DNA of 64,000 nucleotides from the NCBI GenBank assembly GCA_023213395.1, contig CM041465.1, positions 134,237,741 to 134,301,740 of the forward strand, in the 5' to 3' direction. This stretch comes from Cycas panzhihuaensis. Lineage: Eukaryota > Cycadophyta. The notes beneath the pieces are model-generated. The model did no database searches and was not told the DNA's origin. It saw nothing but the letters and a program-made list of their open reading frames with translations. The position numbers and the translations under genes are program-made. Of this stretch, positions 45,661-59,169 are shown piece after piece; the first letter of the stretch is position 1, and each line of letters starts with the position of its first letter.

Positions 45661-48600
45661 TCAGCTAAGTCAAATTAGAGAGATTACTAGATTTTGGACT
45701 CTAGAGTGTAAAAGCATATCTCTTACCAGAAGCATCACTTTGATACAATGAATGAAAATCATTGTGGTGCTAAAATTATCCTTGGAGATGCTTTCATATT
45801 GTTGGTAGAAGGTATCGATGAAGTTTCTTTAGTAGATGGTAAGCTTATGAGGGTATACTATGTACCCAAGATGTAATTGTATTTACTTTTAACCTAGAAG
45901 ATCTACAAATAAGGTATGAAGATGGATCTATATAATGATAGATGCCTAATTAAGGATCTGAAGTAGAATTTCTTTATCATTTATACTGGGAAGGTTAGAG
46001 ATAACATTTTGGTGTTTGAGAAGTTTTGATCTCATAAGAAGTCTTACACCTTTATTACCAACACTGATGATATAAGCAAACTATGGCATAATAACCTAAG
46101 ACACCTTAATTATAAAAGCATTGCATTATTGAAGAGGTTGAAGATAGTGGAAGGTTTACCATCTGTTTCATACTCAGATGGTGTTTATGAAGGGTGTATG
46201 TATGAAAAGCATCACCACTATCCTTTTACTTAGGATAATGCTTGGAGAGCCAAGGAGAAGTTAGATATTGTATATATGGATATAATGGGTCAAATCCCAA
46301 ACCCTTCAATATCAGGAGCTTATTGCACGCTAGTGTTTATAGATGATTATATCAAGAAGGCTTGGGTATACTTTCTAAAGAAAAAGTTATATGTGTTTGA
46401 CTATTTCGTGACTAGAAAGTGATGGTTGAAAATAAAAGTGATAAGAAGATTAATTCATTAAGAAGTAATAATGGCAAGGAGTATGACAATGATGTGTTTA
46501 ATCAATTTTATCATAATCATAGTATAAAGTAAGAATTTATAGTCTCATATACCCCACAACAAAATAGAGTTATTGAAAGAAAGAACCATACCACGATGGA
46601 GATGGCAAGGTGTGTGGTATATATTAAAAGCTTGCCACTGATGTTTTCGGTAAAGGTTATGGCAACTACTATTTATATTTTAAACCAAGTACCCACTTAA
46701 GTAGTTCGTAGCATGACCCCTAAATAAAAATAGACTAATTGAAAGCATATCATTAGCTATTTGAAATTTTTTTGGTGTATTAGATATGCCCACATCCCAG
46801 ATAACACTCACAAGAAGTTGGATGAAAATATTTGAAGTGTATTTTTATGGGGTATTGTGATCAAAATAAAGCTTATAGACTATGGGATTCACAAGGGAGA
46901 AAGATTATGATTAGTGAGGATGTAAAATTTGATGAGTCATTGATCTATCATGCTGAAAAATCATCAAAAAAGCCTTTTCACTCCCTAATATTTCCATTCC
47001 TAGATTTATTAGGCAAAGAGAATGATGAGATAATTATTGGAATACATGAGGAAATAGGGCCAAGTGGGTCAAGTAATAATGAGGAGCTACCACATGAATA
47101 AGCACCTCCATCAACAAGTCTTTCTATACTACTATGGGAAAGGAAGATGATTGATGATTCCAAAGTGGTAATACAAACCCTTACTAATGAGAGAAGAACA
47201 AGAAGTCAACATTGCTAGCCAAACTCTTTTGATAAATACCAACAACTCCAATGATCTTGATTCATATGATGAAGTAAAAGGTGATTTATAATGGAGAGCT
47301 ATGATGGAAGAGGAGTATGGTTTACTCATAAAGAATGATAAATGGGATTTGGTTCTGCTCCCTCTGATGAAGAGCCTTATTGGATATAAATGGGTCTACA
47401 AGACTAATTTTTACTCTGATGGAGAGGTAGATAAGTACAAGGCCAAGCTTGTCACTCAAAGGTTCAAATAGAAAGAAGGAATTAACTATGAAGAGATATT
47501 TATACTAGTCTCCAAGATAACAATGGTCTGATTGATCTTTTCCTTAGTAACTACTTATAGTTGGGAGTTACACTAGATGGACATTAAGTCTACATTTCTT
47601 AATGGATATCTAAAGGAGGAGATATACATGTCACAACCTCTGGGATTCATTAAGGAAGACTAGAAGCATGTTGTATGCCAGTTGAAGAAATCACTCTATA
47701 GCCTAAAACAAGCACCCCGTGCTTGGTATGAGAAGATGGATGCCAAGTTAAAAGTTGAATGTTTCATAGTTTCTAATCTTAACCTAAATTTATATGTGAA
47801 AAGAAAGGGGGCTTTAATAGTCACTATTGTGATATATGTAGATGATTTAATCATCAATGACAATTATAATAAGAGTATTATAGAAGTCAAGTCTAATTTT
47901 AGGGGCTTTTTTTTATATGATAGGCCTCAGGATACTTCACTTTTTCTTGGGCATTCAAATAAGGCAAATGGATGATTCAATCATATTGTTAAAGTCATAA
48001 TATATGAAGAACCTACTAGAGAAGTTAGAATTATAAACCAATTGTAACACCATATGTTAAGGGCATAAGATTACAGAAGGATATAGCCAAACCCTCTGTA
48101 GATGGAATGAAGCATCACTAGTTGTTTAGGAGTCTAATTTACTTGACTCATACCAAATCAGATATCACCTATGTTGTTGGAGTAATTTCTTGGTATATGC
48201 AAAATCCTTAAGATCCATATTAGGTTATATCGAAGCAAATTTTGAACTACTTAAAAAAGACACTTAGTCTTGGTCTTGAATACCATTAAGGTGAAGAGAT
48301 AAAGTTGCATGGCTACACTGATGTTAATTAGAGAAGAAACTTTAATGATTGAAAGTGCACTATTAGATACATCTTTGGTGTAAGTAATGTATTTGTTTCA
48401 TGGCAGTCAAAGAAGTAACAAATAGTGGTACTATCTTCTAAAGAGGCTAAATATCAAGGACTCAATGCTAGTATAAAGGAAGTTGTATGGTTGTAAGGTT
48501 TCTTGGAGTTTCTTAGAGTTTCAAATGGACATCCAATTATTTTTGTCAATAATCAAAGTACCATTCACTTATTAAAGAATCTAGAGTTTCATACACATAC

Positions 48601-48775
48601 AAAACATATTAAGATTCAACACTACTACATCTATGAATAGGTCAAGTCAAGGAAGCTACAGGTTGACTACCATTTGAGTGAATATTAGCTTATAAACATC
48701 TTCACCAAGTCACTTATTGAATATTAATTCACAAAGTTGTATATCAAATTAGGACTCACTGGTGTTATCCTTAGG
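45661..48775 (+). pseudogene. Copia-1 pol: protease, integrase, RT, RNase H
   Basis: The protease remnant is at about 45690 (ILDSRV, active DSG now DSR). The GAG-preintegrase module is at about 46085-46220 (LWHNNLRHLNYKSI). The integrase core is at about 46250-46640, with YMDIMGQIP (first Asp) and QNRVIE (Glu). The reverse transcriptase spans about 47300-47980: KWVYKTNF, KSTFLNGYLKEEIYM, SLYSLKQAPRAWYEKM and the catalytic YVDDLII at about 47838-47858. RNase H is at about 48110-48750, with HGYTD-type start changed to LHGYTDVN, VNNQSTIHLLKN and HIKIQHYYI. It ends KLGLTGVILRG at a polypurine tract. Many stops and at least one frame shift (near 47930) inactivate it. A 97-codon open piece (47682-47975) remains. 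Confidence 0.88.
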
Positions 48776-48881
48776 GGGGGATGTATCAACAAGGATAAAA
48801 GAAGCAATAGGATAGTCCTAGCCTTTGTAATAAGATAACTATTATAGGTTGTAGGTTCCCCACATTTACATTAAGGGGGGA
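48776..48881 (+). other. Copia-1 3' region with two polypurine tracts
   Basis: TTAGGGGGGG (48771-48780) closes the pol frame. A second tract, TTAAGGGGGG (48871-48880), lies directly before the LTR. Either could prime plus-strand synthesis; the second is placed correctly for the LTR edge. Copia-5 has the same pair. Confidence 0.7.
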
Positions 48882-49405
<524 letters not shown>

Positions 49406-49410
49406 AAATT

Positions 49411-50432
49411 TACCTTGGTCACAAGCACTTTAGCTTTTATTTCCATGGTTTGGGCTATTCCTAGCATGGTAATAACATCTCCTACCTCTAAATAACTCTC
49501 TAATAATTTATCTCAAAACACAAAGAGTATGGTACAAGTTCTAGTAGAAATTCAATAATGCTTTATTATTAAAAATTATTTCCCTTTTTTAATGGAATAA
49601 AGGGGTATTTATAAAAGGTTGTAAAGTGGTTTAAGGCCCATGGGTTTAATTAAAACTATAGGTGAAGCCCATGGTTTTTGCTTATGGATTTATTAGGGAG
49701 AAATCAATGAGTTTATTTGGCCCATTGATTTCTTAAAAACTAGTTGCAAAAACCACATGGTTTTTGGCATATATAGGGGGTGGGAGGTTAGATGTTAACT
49801 ACTTATCCCCTTTCATGAAGCCTATCCTTTAAAAATATACAAAAATCCATTGGAAAATATTAATAAATAAGTGAGCGAGTGGCATTGCAATTTTCTAATA
49901 GGGTTGAGCTTACACTATTTTAATTTTAAGAATATAACATCTCATCTCATTATGAAAACTACAATGCCCTATTATAAAAAATACAATGTCCTATTATAGA
50001 AATTACAATATTTTATTATAAATTTTATAATGGGACAATATATCCCATTTTAAAATTTGTAATAAGACTAGGATTTATAATGGTTGTAGAACATTTGACC
50101 AAAAATAAAAACTTAGAATTTGTATAAAGGATTAACTAATAAAACTTGAGGGATAAAAGGTGATCAAATATACCAAAGGTATCCAAGTGTCTTGAGGAGC
50201 CATTTCTCAAAAAATAGGGCTTAGTTGCATGATTCTTATTATGCCACAAGTAGATATTAATCATTATATGCTAAGTAGTCACACACCTATCACTAAATAA
50301 TAGTCAAGTATACTTGCCTTACCTATGTTGTAACGGATGTTGAAATCCTAATTTTTGGAAAACATTTATCCCCTTAATACTAAAACCTCTTCAAACTTAG
50401 GTTGAAAGATAATGAATGCTACCAAAACTACC
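49411..50432. other. Unassigned spacer with degenerate CCCATTATAA repeats
   Basis: This is sequence beyond the Copia-1 target duplication and before Copia-5, with no supported gene. At 49925-50075 a loose repeat of CCCTATTATAAAAA and AATTTTATAATGGGA type words occurs in both orientations; similar words return at 59170-59440. Confidence 0.5.
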
Positions 50433-50720
50433 TATTGGAATATGTTAATATATGTGTAGTATGTGGAATATTCTTGATATCGGTGAGATGATGGATACAA
50501 TTCCTAATATTTAGGACATTTTAGATCTATAAATATAGATCAAAGTCCATATCTTAGGTATATTAGTTTTGGTAAAAATGTGATATAATATTATATTATG
50601 GGTTTTAACCCGTAAGGGTTTCCCACGACAGTTCTAGTGTCTCGCGTGATTATTTTCTATTGTGATCTACTTGATGTGAAAGATACTATCAACTTGCTTA
50701 TATATAGGTGTTTTATAACA
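50433..50720 (+). repeat. Copia-5 5' LTR
   Basis: It begins TATTGGAATATGTTAATA and ends GTTTTATAACA before the primer site. It is about 14 bp shorter than the 3' copy. Confidence 0.82.
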
Positions 50721-53430
50721 TGGTATCAGAGCTTGTAGGTCATGCATAGGTAAAGTATCTTTGTCAAATCATCCAATCATTGATGCCAGGCCATGTTGTC
50801 TTACCCTTAATTGATTGGCACATTTGACAACCTTATAAAACTACCATGGAGGTGAAGATGATCATTGGAGGATCCTATAAGCCTTCTTATTTATGTTTGT
50901 AGGAATTCTAAGCCTTGTAGAGGTGTGCAAATGAGTTGAATGTGGTATGTAGCCTTGTTTATACTATTGCCAACCATTGAAACCAATTTGAGCCTACTAA
51001 AGGTGCCAGATCCTTGTTTGACTATGCCACTGAGTTTGTAAAGCCCTTGAGATAATTGCCAACCTTTTGTTAATGTGAGAAGACCAATGGGAGAGTGTAG
51101 AACCCTAGCAGAGCTATTGCAATAGTTGTGAGATGAAAATACAACATAATATTTATAAGGTATTCTCTTATATTAAGTGAAATAATAAATGTTTGGCTGC
51201 CCACCAAATATTTATTTGCCTATGTTTAATATATAATGTCGCCCATCTTATGTTATTTTCTGGTCTACATATGATTGGAAATATTTCTATCTCTCATTTG
51301 TATGAGTAAATTAGTCTGCACATCAGTATATTTAGAGTTGTCTAAGTGAAGATTTAATCTGTAGCCTAATTATAACCTATGTGATGATACCCATCAAAAT
51401 TTTACCCTGCATGTTATATCTTTCATCTACCTTTTTATTTTTTATAGTTGTATGTGAATATATTTGGCTATCTATAATATTATAAAGTTGCCTAAGTATA
51501 ATTCTATAATTGTTTTTCATATATTTATTTGCCCATCATTGATACCCTATGCATTTATGTTGCCTTCATATATTAATCATTTCAATTAATATTTCTTTTA
51601 TTTTCCCATGAATAATTATTTGCAACTACTAATACTATAATGTTGCCATCCAAAAGTCACTTTTGATATATCAATAATATTTTGATTAAGGTCTCTTTTG
51701 ATGATATATTAAACTATCAAGTCACTTTATAAAGTTGCTTCATGTTTATCAATGTCCCTCATATAATTGGAGTTGCTTTGATATATTGATGTCTATTGAT
51801 ATACATTAACATCGATTGATACCTCTTTTGGTAAATTTATTTTAGCATTTTGATGAATGTATATACTTCTTTAAAGTGGCATAAATATATTTTATAAGGC
51901 TTCATGTTGATATATATGGTGATATGAATGAAGCAATTTTGAGTGATGGTTTGGTGAAGTGGTGAATGGCCCTTGTTCAATGCAATTATATGATAGGGTT
52001 TAATGGGTGAAGAGAGTGCATTAAGTACACTTCATGGATGGTGTTGTAGTAATGTGAGTGGGTGACTTTAAGGCATTAATTTGTTCTCTTACATGTGATT
52101 ACATGAGAGAGCTATTGTATCAATGACATGGTGTGGTGAGAAGGCAATTATACATGTGTTAGCATGAGTGAGTTGGGTGATGATGGCAATTTAAGGGGAA
52201 GAGAGTGCATTAAGCATGATTCCTTTATGGGTGAAGAAGGGCAAGATGAGGCAAAGGTATACTTGTTGCATGTGAGTTAATTGGCAAGTTTAAGGGCAAG
52301 ATGGACATGTGTCAAGGCAGTGAAGTTTACTAATTGATAGAGAGGGCAAGATAAGATGAGAATGGGTGAGTTAAGTGAGATACCATAGCTACAAAATAAA
52401 ATAAATTATATTACTATTAGTTAGTATGGCATAGATCATTACATAATATATGTTTGTGTCTATGTGTGTGTGATTTATTCAGTGAAATGGTGTATTTTAT
52501 TCATGATGTATATTCAAGTTCTATTGCATTAGATATGTATGAGGTGATAAAGAGGTTCAAAATTTGTTATTTATATAAGTGATTATCATTGATGGTGGAT
52601 TGATATACTTAATAGTTGGATTGATATTAGCATGAGGGTTTATGACCTATTTGATACTAGTTCAACATGTATGCATATCTAAACAAGTCTAATGTAGAAC
52701 CAAGATAGAGTGCTTGATGAAATTTGAAGTGTAAATAGTAAAGTCTATGATGAGATACCTTAAAATTTAGTTTTGTCTTTATTATGGTATGAAATGAGAA
52801 ACAATCTTCTTATGTACCCCTCTTAGGTTGCATTATAGGTATTATGATGTGGATGTGGAGGTTTGGTATATTATATGAGTTGGCCTCCTATAGATTTATG
52901 GTAGAAGCTATAGCAAACAGGTATTGGGTGCCTTGTTAAAACTATTCATGGCATATATTCCCCATTATTATGTTTGGACTAATTAGAAGCCTTCCATTTA
53001 TTTCTTGAGGTGCATTGGAGTGTACACATCTTAGATGAAGATTATAGTAGTAGGATTGTAGGAGTTTGAAGCATATAGGGTTATTTAAACAAAGCTTATA
53101 AATAGTATGATCTGTAGGAGAACTACATTGTGATTAGTCTAGATGTCAAGTTAAAGAGTTTATGACATATTATACTAAGTGTCATCTAATTACAGGTTTT
53201 ATCCTTCATTGCTTTATTTTTTTTAGCCATGATTAAGCATGTGTAGAGGTTTGTTTACCTAACATTATATTTGAGATGGAAGCAAGACTTAGTGGAAGAT
53301 TTATGATGAGAATCCATTGGTTAAAGAGACATGGATTACAATCCTATGTTCCATTAATAGTTGAAGTCCTATAGGATTATTGAAGATCATGGATCGGTAT
53401 GATAATTAAAACTCATGATAGACACTGACA
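50721..53430 (+). other. Copia-5 primer-binding site and interior without recognisable coding
   Basis: TGGTATCAGAGC at 50721 complements initiator tRNA-Met. The next 2.7 kb is AT-rich, with no frame or domain I can support. Much of 51200-51900 repeats short ATATTTGCC- and TTGATATATTGATG-like words loosely. Confidence 0.55.
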
Positions 53431-54010
53431 TTCCAGTGAGTGAAGATTCACAATGGAGAGTCGTATTAATGGAGAGTGATATATGTGGGATTTGGGTCCT
53501 TTTCCTCCCTTAAGATCCTAGTCAATTTGCAAGTTGGAAAAACTTATTGCATAAGAGATTTAATATAAAAGGAAGGATTAAGGTATAAGGAGACATTGTG
53601 CACTAGTCTCTTTGTTATTGGTCCATTTGATCTTTACTTTAGCAACTTCAAAGAGTTGGAAGTCACATCACATCATATCAGCATTCCTTAACAGAGACTT
53701 GAAGAGGAGATTCATATGGGTCAACTGACTTAACCTTTTGGTTTAGTCAAAGGAATATGGCTGACCTGTATAGATAAAGTGTTAGGTGTAGAGAGAGTTG
53801 TATGGTTGCAAGGACTATTGAATTCAATTCTAAAGAATCATGCATGTACAAAGCATAGTACCATTGCATCCAAGAGAAAATCATATCAAGGAAGATGCAT
53901 GTTGAAATTTGTCAAAGTGGAGATCAACTTGTAGATGTGTTCACTAAGCTCTAACTAAATATTGCTACATCAACATTTGTGTATATTAGGTAAGATTATT
54001 CTTAAGAGGG
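53431..54010 (+). pseudogene. Copia-5 reverse transcriptase and RNase H remnant
   Basis: Pieces of copia reverse transcriptase can be read in changing frames: QWRVVLMESDI at about 53450-53490, then GRIKV, and AFLNRDLKEEIHMG-like text at about 53685-53720 (partner of AFLNG-LKEEIYM). The sequence then jumps to the RNase H end (GDQLVDVFTKL, about 53920-53955). The middle of reverse transcriptase, including the YVDD motif, is missing. Many shifts and stops make this a fossil. It confirms the copia class and the direction of the element. Confidence 0.65.
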
Positions 54011-54062
54011 GATCTATTGCTAAGGATGAACCTTATTATTCCACATTCACATTAAGAGGGGA

Positions 54063-54364
54063 TGTTGGAATATGTTAATATACTGACTAATATAAATATG
54101 TGATATGTGGAATATTCTTAATATTGGTAAGTCGATGAATGCAATTCCTATTATTTAGGATACTCTAGATCTATAAATATAGATCAAAGTCCATATCTTA
54201 AGTACACTAGTTTTGGCAAAAATATGATATAATATTTTTTTGTGGGTTTTTATCTGTAAGGATTTCTCATGGCAATTTAGGTATACCATGTGATTATTTT
54301 CTATTGTAATCTACCTAATGTGAAAGATTCTATCAACTTGATTTCATATATATTTTCCAATACA
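54063..54364 (+). repeat. Copia-5 3' LTR
   Basis: It begins TGTTGGAATATGTTAATA right after AAGAGGGGA and ends TTTCCAATACA. Confidence 0.82.
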
Positions 54365-54800
54365 ACGCAATAAATCTCATATGTTTAAACAAATATATTT
54401 GAGAAGGATAAACTAAGCGATGGTTATTATCATAGTTTAGCCTCCTTAGTATAAACTTAGAGAATGTTGGCCTTAGTTTAACCTTATTAATAAGAATATT
54501 AAAGGATTAATCACTATGTTTTAGCCTCATTAGTAAAAGCTTAGAGAATATTACCCTTAGTTTAGTCTCATTAGTAAGAACATTAAAGAATATTTCCCTT
54601 AATTTAACCTTGTTAGTAAGAACACTAGATGGTTAACTACCATAGTTTATCCTTATTAAAAATTATTTTTTAGAGGAATGTCCACCATAGTTTACCCTCA
54701 TTAATAGTTAGTTTTTAGAGGTTTGATAACTTAGGCTCATTCTTGTGTACTATTATAAAAAAAAAAAAGATTGGCTTAGAAGCATGATCCCTATAATATT
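54365..54800. repeat. Degenerate tandem repeat, TAGTTTAGCCTCATTAGTAA type
   Basis: From about 54420 to 54720 a unit near 45-65 bases repeats about six times, with core words TAGTTTA-CCTCATTAGTA and AAGAAC-TTAGAGAATATT. Units differ widely. Related core words occur at 56740-56875 and 61440-61660. Confidence 0.65.
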
Positions 54801-55763
54801 ATAATATGTAATGTTTAATGTATTTATTATACATATACACCTCCCACCATTCACATACATTGAGATATGTGAGGTGCACATATATTCATGTTATCACTTT
54901 ATGGGATGATGTAAAGGCTCGTAATATATAATAGGTTACTCATGAGATAATCTTACTATATATATGTACACTCACCACTTAAGAACTTGAATAAAGAGAG
55001 AGGAGAAAGATGTAAACCTTATAATCATAAGTGAAGTTTCAACTCCACCTTCTCTCATGGTTTTTCCCATAATGGATTTTTTATGTATATATCTTGGTGT
55101 CTATCTTGCGGTGATACTTATGCTTGGTGAATGAATGATTCATATATTTGATATTTAATATTCATGTTGATTAATTTATTATGTGTATATACTCATGAGT
55201 TTATATTTCTTCATTATTATAGCATTATTTATCTTATAATATCAAAGTAGCTATCATCATATTTTGATATGGTATTAGAGCCTATGGTTTTAAGATCTTA
55301 TACAGTAGTAGATAGCCTATCGAGCCTATGATAAGAGCCAAATTTGAGATATGAGCCAAAAGTATGCATATGCTAGTGATATGAATAACAGATTGCAAGG
55401 CAGATGGAGCCAGTCAAGCAGCATAAAGGATATGTAATAGATACCAATGGTATGTTGATATGTTAAGTTTATCGTGGATATTTATTTATATACATAGACA
55501 CCTATATTCTCGAGAACAATAGGTACTTAAAGTAGTTCATCAGAATGAACTACTTTAACCCATCAATGGATTAATAAAAAGTGAGCCTATACAACAACAT
55601 GTTGATAGGTAATTATGATAGATTTATAAAGGTATGTGGCAAATTTTATTATAGTATGAAATACTTATGAGACATAAGGGTATGATTATATTTGAGGTTG
55701 GCAATATGAAATGCTTATATTGATAAAATTACATATACATCAAATAAATTTTGATGTATATAG
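54801..55763 (+). other. Possible orphan copia LTR end and primer-binding site (55270)
   Basis: TGGTATTAGAGCCTATGG at 55270 resembles the initiator-tRNA-Met primer site, and the sequence before it (to about 54825) could be an LTR ending TTTTGATA. I found no matching second LTR, so this is a suggestion only. Nothing coding is visible. Confidence 0.35.
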
Positions 55764-55783
55764 TGGCATGAAAAGAAATTCTT

Positions 55784-55961
55784 TTTTTTTTTATAAAATA
55801 AAATTGAATTTATAGTGGGTTTGAAACAGGATCCCATAACCTATTACATCAGAGAGATATGAGTTACCGAATTAGGGTTAACCATGACAACCCCACGGTT
55901 TAGGCAAGAGAACTAGTTTACCGGGACAAGCCCCGTGGCTAGCTACTACGGCCAATATCCT
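55784..55961 (-). mobile_element. 5'-truncated LINE copy (LINE-2), 178 bp
   Basis: A T-run followed by ATAAAATAAAATTGAATTTA and the rest of this segment matches the 3' end of LINE-1 (3940-4115) closely. An exact 20-base target duplication, TGGCATGAAAAGAAATTCTT, stands at 55764-55783 and 55962-55981. Only the 3' untranslated end was copied. Confidence 0.92.
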
Positions 55962-55981
55962 TGGCATGAAAAGAAATTCTT

Positions 55982-56739
55982 AAATGACATGAAACATATG
56001 TCTTATTATTATTTGGTAGTTATAACAAAATTAGGATGTGATTATGGCAAATTAATAAATATAAAAATTTATGAAGGCATTGATAGTTGAATAAGATTTG
56101 ATAGTGGCATCGTTACTTTATAGACAATTAAATATACATGAAAAAAAAAATCTTTGTATATGGTATATAAAAGGAATTTTAAGGTGGCTTGTAATGATTG
56201 TTATATAAAGGTATAATAATATTATTAGGGGGTATTAAAATATAATGTTTAATATGGGTTAATATGTGTCCTCCTTATCTTTTCTTAACTATCATAGGTA
56301 TTTTATATTGAGATATTAAGATGTATACATGTGGTACATACCTATTCATATAAATATTCCATTGGTGGACATAAGGATTCTTATATTTGATTAGACAAAT
56401 ATGAAGAAAAATGTACTATAAGTATATAATCATACCTATTTCAATAATTGGAAGGTGATCATTTTTCCACATCTTTATTATTTTTTATATTATACATACT
56501 TCATCTTTCATTTATTCATTTATTACTTTATCATTATTTACCTCATATTTGTAACATATTTACATTTACATTTTTATTATGATTTCAAAGATAATCTTTG
56601 GATCCCATTTTTTTACATGGTATTAGAGATAATCTTAATATTCTTATATTTTTGTATATAATGGTCTTAAAAGCCTTGGATAAAACCTAATAGTAAGGTA
56701 GTTAACATAGTACCCTTATTAGCAACTAAATATTAGAGG
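55982..56739 (+). other. Unassigned AT-rich sequence with a primer-site-like word (56618)
   Basis: TGGTATTAGAGA at 56618, after TTTTTTACA, is another tRNA-Met-like primer word that might mark an LTR end. No paired LTR or gene is seen. Confidence 0.3.
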
Positions 56740-56875
56740 GAGAGTAGTTTAAACTCATTCTAAAATTATGGTAGTTTAAATTTATTTTGAAGTTATGGTT
56801 ATTTAAACTTATTTTAAAGTTGTGGTAGTTTAAACTCATTCTATAGATATGATGATTTAAACTCATTTTAAAGAT
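56740..56875. repeat. Short tandem repeat, about 31 bp, TAGTTTAAACTCATT type
   Basis: Five adjacent units of the form GGTAGTTTAAACTCATTCTAAAGTTAT occur in a row, with some variation. It resembles the repeats at 54420-54720 and 61440-61660. Confidence 0.8.
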
Positions 56876-57699
56876 TATGCAGAGACTAGCCTAGATACCT
56901 AATCTCAATGATGGGCTCAACATCCTGATAAAAGAGAATGATCTTACCATAGGCAATGCTCAAAGATGCATACGACTAATTAATTAAGTTAAGAATTTTA
57001 TTCTTAGGGGATGTTCTAAATTAAGACAAATGAAAATTGGGCTTATAAGAACATAGTTATATTTGTAAGGATGAATAACTAATGGGAATAAAGCTAGTAA
57101 ACCTATGTGAACTAGTAGACAACTAGCTACAAGTTATAAATAGTACAACAAGGCCTAATTAAAGATATAACACATAAATTAGGGCTTCTATAACTATAGT
57201 GTATTCAACTATATTATTAGTTACTATTGGGATAAAAATTTTAGCACTTATCAAGACATGGTCTATTTAGTTGTGAATGATCTAAGCAATAATATAAAGT
57301 TGAGGGTTTCTATAGATTTTCCTTTTGGTATAAGCAATCAATGCCATAGGAATACAATGGTCACTTAAAGATGGTCTAAAAACTAAAGGGAATTATATAG
57401 GAATTAAATAATAGGGATGTGATTCAAAATTATGGGCTTAACTTTAATTACTAATCTAGTCAAGAATTAAGCCCTATAAGTAGGTTGTCATTTTATTACA
57501 TTTTCTAAAATTACCTATTTTATATATTATAGATGGCGACTAAGACATCACATAACTTAGCTAAAGTTTGGTATATTAGGCTCTATATAAATATGTACTT
57601 TTTTCTCTTTTTTCTTCTTTTTCTTTTTCTTCTTTCTTCTTTCTTATTTTTTATGGGATATATATACTCTTTTTTATATTACTTTCTCTCTCTCACACA

Positions 57700-57736
<37 letters not shown>

Positions 57737-59169
57737 TTATTATAGAGTGGATGTCACTATATACAATGGTTTAGATAAGAGTTATAGTGAACTAATCATC
57801 ACTAAACATACTTTTTAGGTGATGAACCTCACATGGTCCCATGCTTTCCTTTGGTGATAAGATGGTTATAGTCATCACATGACATTCATTAAGATGATGT
57901 GGTTGTAGTTGTTACTTGGGTTTTTAAAGGAGTGCAATCAAGAAAAATCAACCTAGAGGATGTTATTCCTTTAGAATGGCAACAACGGTTTTAATAAATT
58001 AGGAGAAAAATAAATCTTGAAATTAGATCCTTGATGGTTGAACTATAATTAGTTTTTAGGTTGGTTGTTTAGGGTATCTCTAAGCATTGAATTAGGGAAA
58101 TACATGGAGTATGTCATTTCAAAAAGGTTGTTGTAATATACTAATCATATCTACTTCTATAAGGATTATATTTATGGACAAATCTATTTCATAATAAAAG
58201 TGATGGATAATTATCTCAAATAGTGGCATCTAAAGAGTTAATAGGAAGTAAGTCTAAATGCCTATAGAAAATGTTAGTAGAAAAGTAAATCTAAAGTATA
58301 TCAATGTAGAAAAATAATCTAGATGGTAGAAATGATAGGAGGAATAAGATCAAGGTAAAAAATGAGTCATTTTGACTATATTGTTACCTATGCAATAGAA
58401 AAGACTCTTTAAGGAAGCTTTAGAGGGCCTACTGCATATTGTTACCAAGATGTTCTTCATAAAATGGCCTAAAACAACCTACAAATATGAGCTTAAGGCT
58501 CAAAATGGAGTTAATAAACTATAAGCTTAAACATGTCCCATCATGTTTCTCTTAGGAAGTTTTTAGTATAGTATGTGTTCATTATAAAGTACATTCATGG
58601 CACCTCCATGAGCATCTTTTGCCAAGGTACACTTGAAATCAACTACTCATTTAATTATTATGGATCTTATACATTAATAACAAAAAACAAAAGTTAGGCA
58701 AAGTTTTCTCTAACAAAGTTTTCAACCTCCTAAAGCTTAGAAAAACCTATCATAAACTTAGCAACTTATGAATTTTTTATTTCATTTTTATGCATGAGTT
58801 TACTAATTTAAGAATAATGATTTGATGGCATTTATCACTCCAAAGTTAATTATGGGAAAATAGGTAGATGGATTGATGTATACAGAGTTGCATTAAGACT
58901 AGAATTTGACCATGCTTAGGAGGAGATAAGATTTGGTAAGCATATATCGTCTTTTAATTTAGATTTATTGTCTCTTAGCCAAAACACTCCATTTGGAGTT
59001 TTTCCCTATTTTTAGGGAATTTAATCATATGGGGTCCCATTGGGCCCCTATTTTCTATTATAAGTGAGTATAATAATTCTCAAGACATTTTTGTCTATTT
59101 AGTTTAGTGAATTTTTGATATTTTTCATGATTTTTATTAAATTTTCTCTCTAAATAACTAGGCATGTTT
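56876..59169. other. Unassigned AT-rich sequence
   Basis: I see no supported gene here. A CT run leading into (CA)n is at 57684-57735. Scattered reading-like stretches are too broken to assign. Confidence 0.4.
57684..57735. repeat. (CT)n-(CA)n microsatellite
   Basis: CTCTCTCTCT passes into about 22 CA units, interrupted once by TA. Confidence 0.95.

Larger units (their letters stand above)
50433..54364 (+). mobile_element. Decayed copia element (Copia-5)
   Basis: LTRs at 50433-50720 and 54063-54364 match along their length (ATGTGGAATATTCTTGATAT, ATAAATATAGATCAAAGTCC). A primer site TGGTATCAGAGC at 50721 follows the first, and AAGAGGGGATG precedes the second. The 3.3 kb interior is too short for a full copia element and only the last part shows pol traces. 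The flanking five bases (CTACC, ACGCA) do not match, so the target duplication has decayed or one end is not original. Confidence 0.8.

Noticed and set aside
50428-54369. Target duplication for Copia-5
   Set aside because: CTACC and ACGCA do not match at the inferred edges, so I do not claim one.
56455-56661. 68-codon hydrophobic reading
   Set aside because: It comes from an ATTT-rich run; alternating Phe, Ile and Tyr codons follow from composition.
57533-57745. 70-codon reading ending in a Thr/His run
   Set aside because: The end is the (CA)n microsatellite and the rest is TTTCTT-rich; no domain is present.
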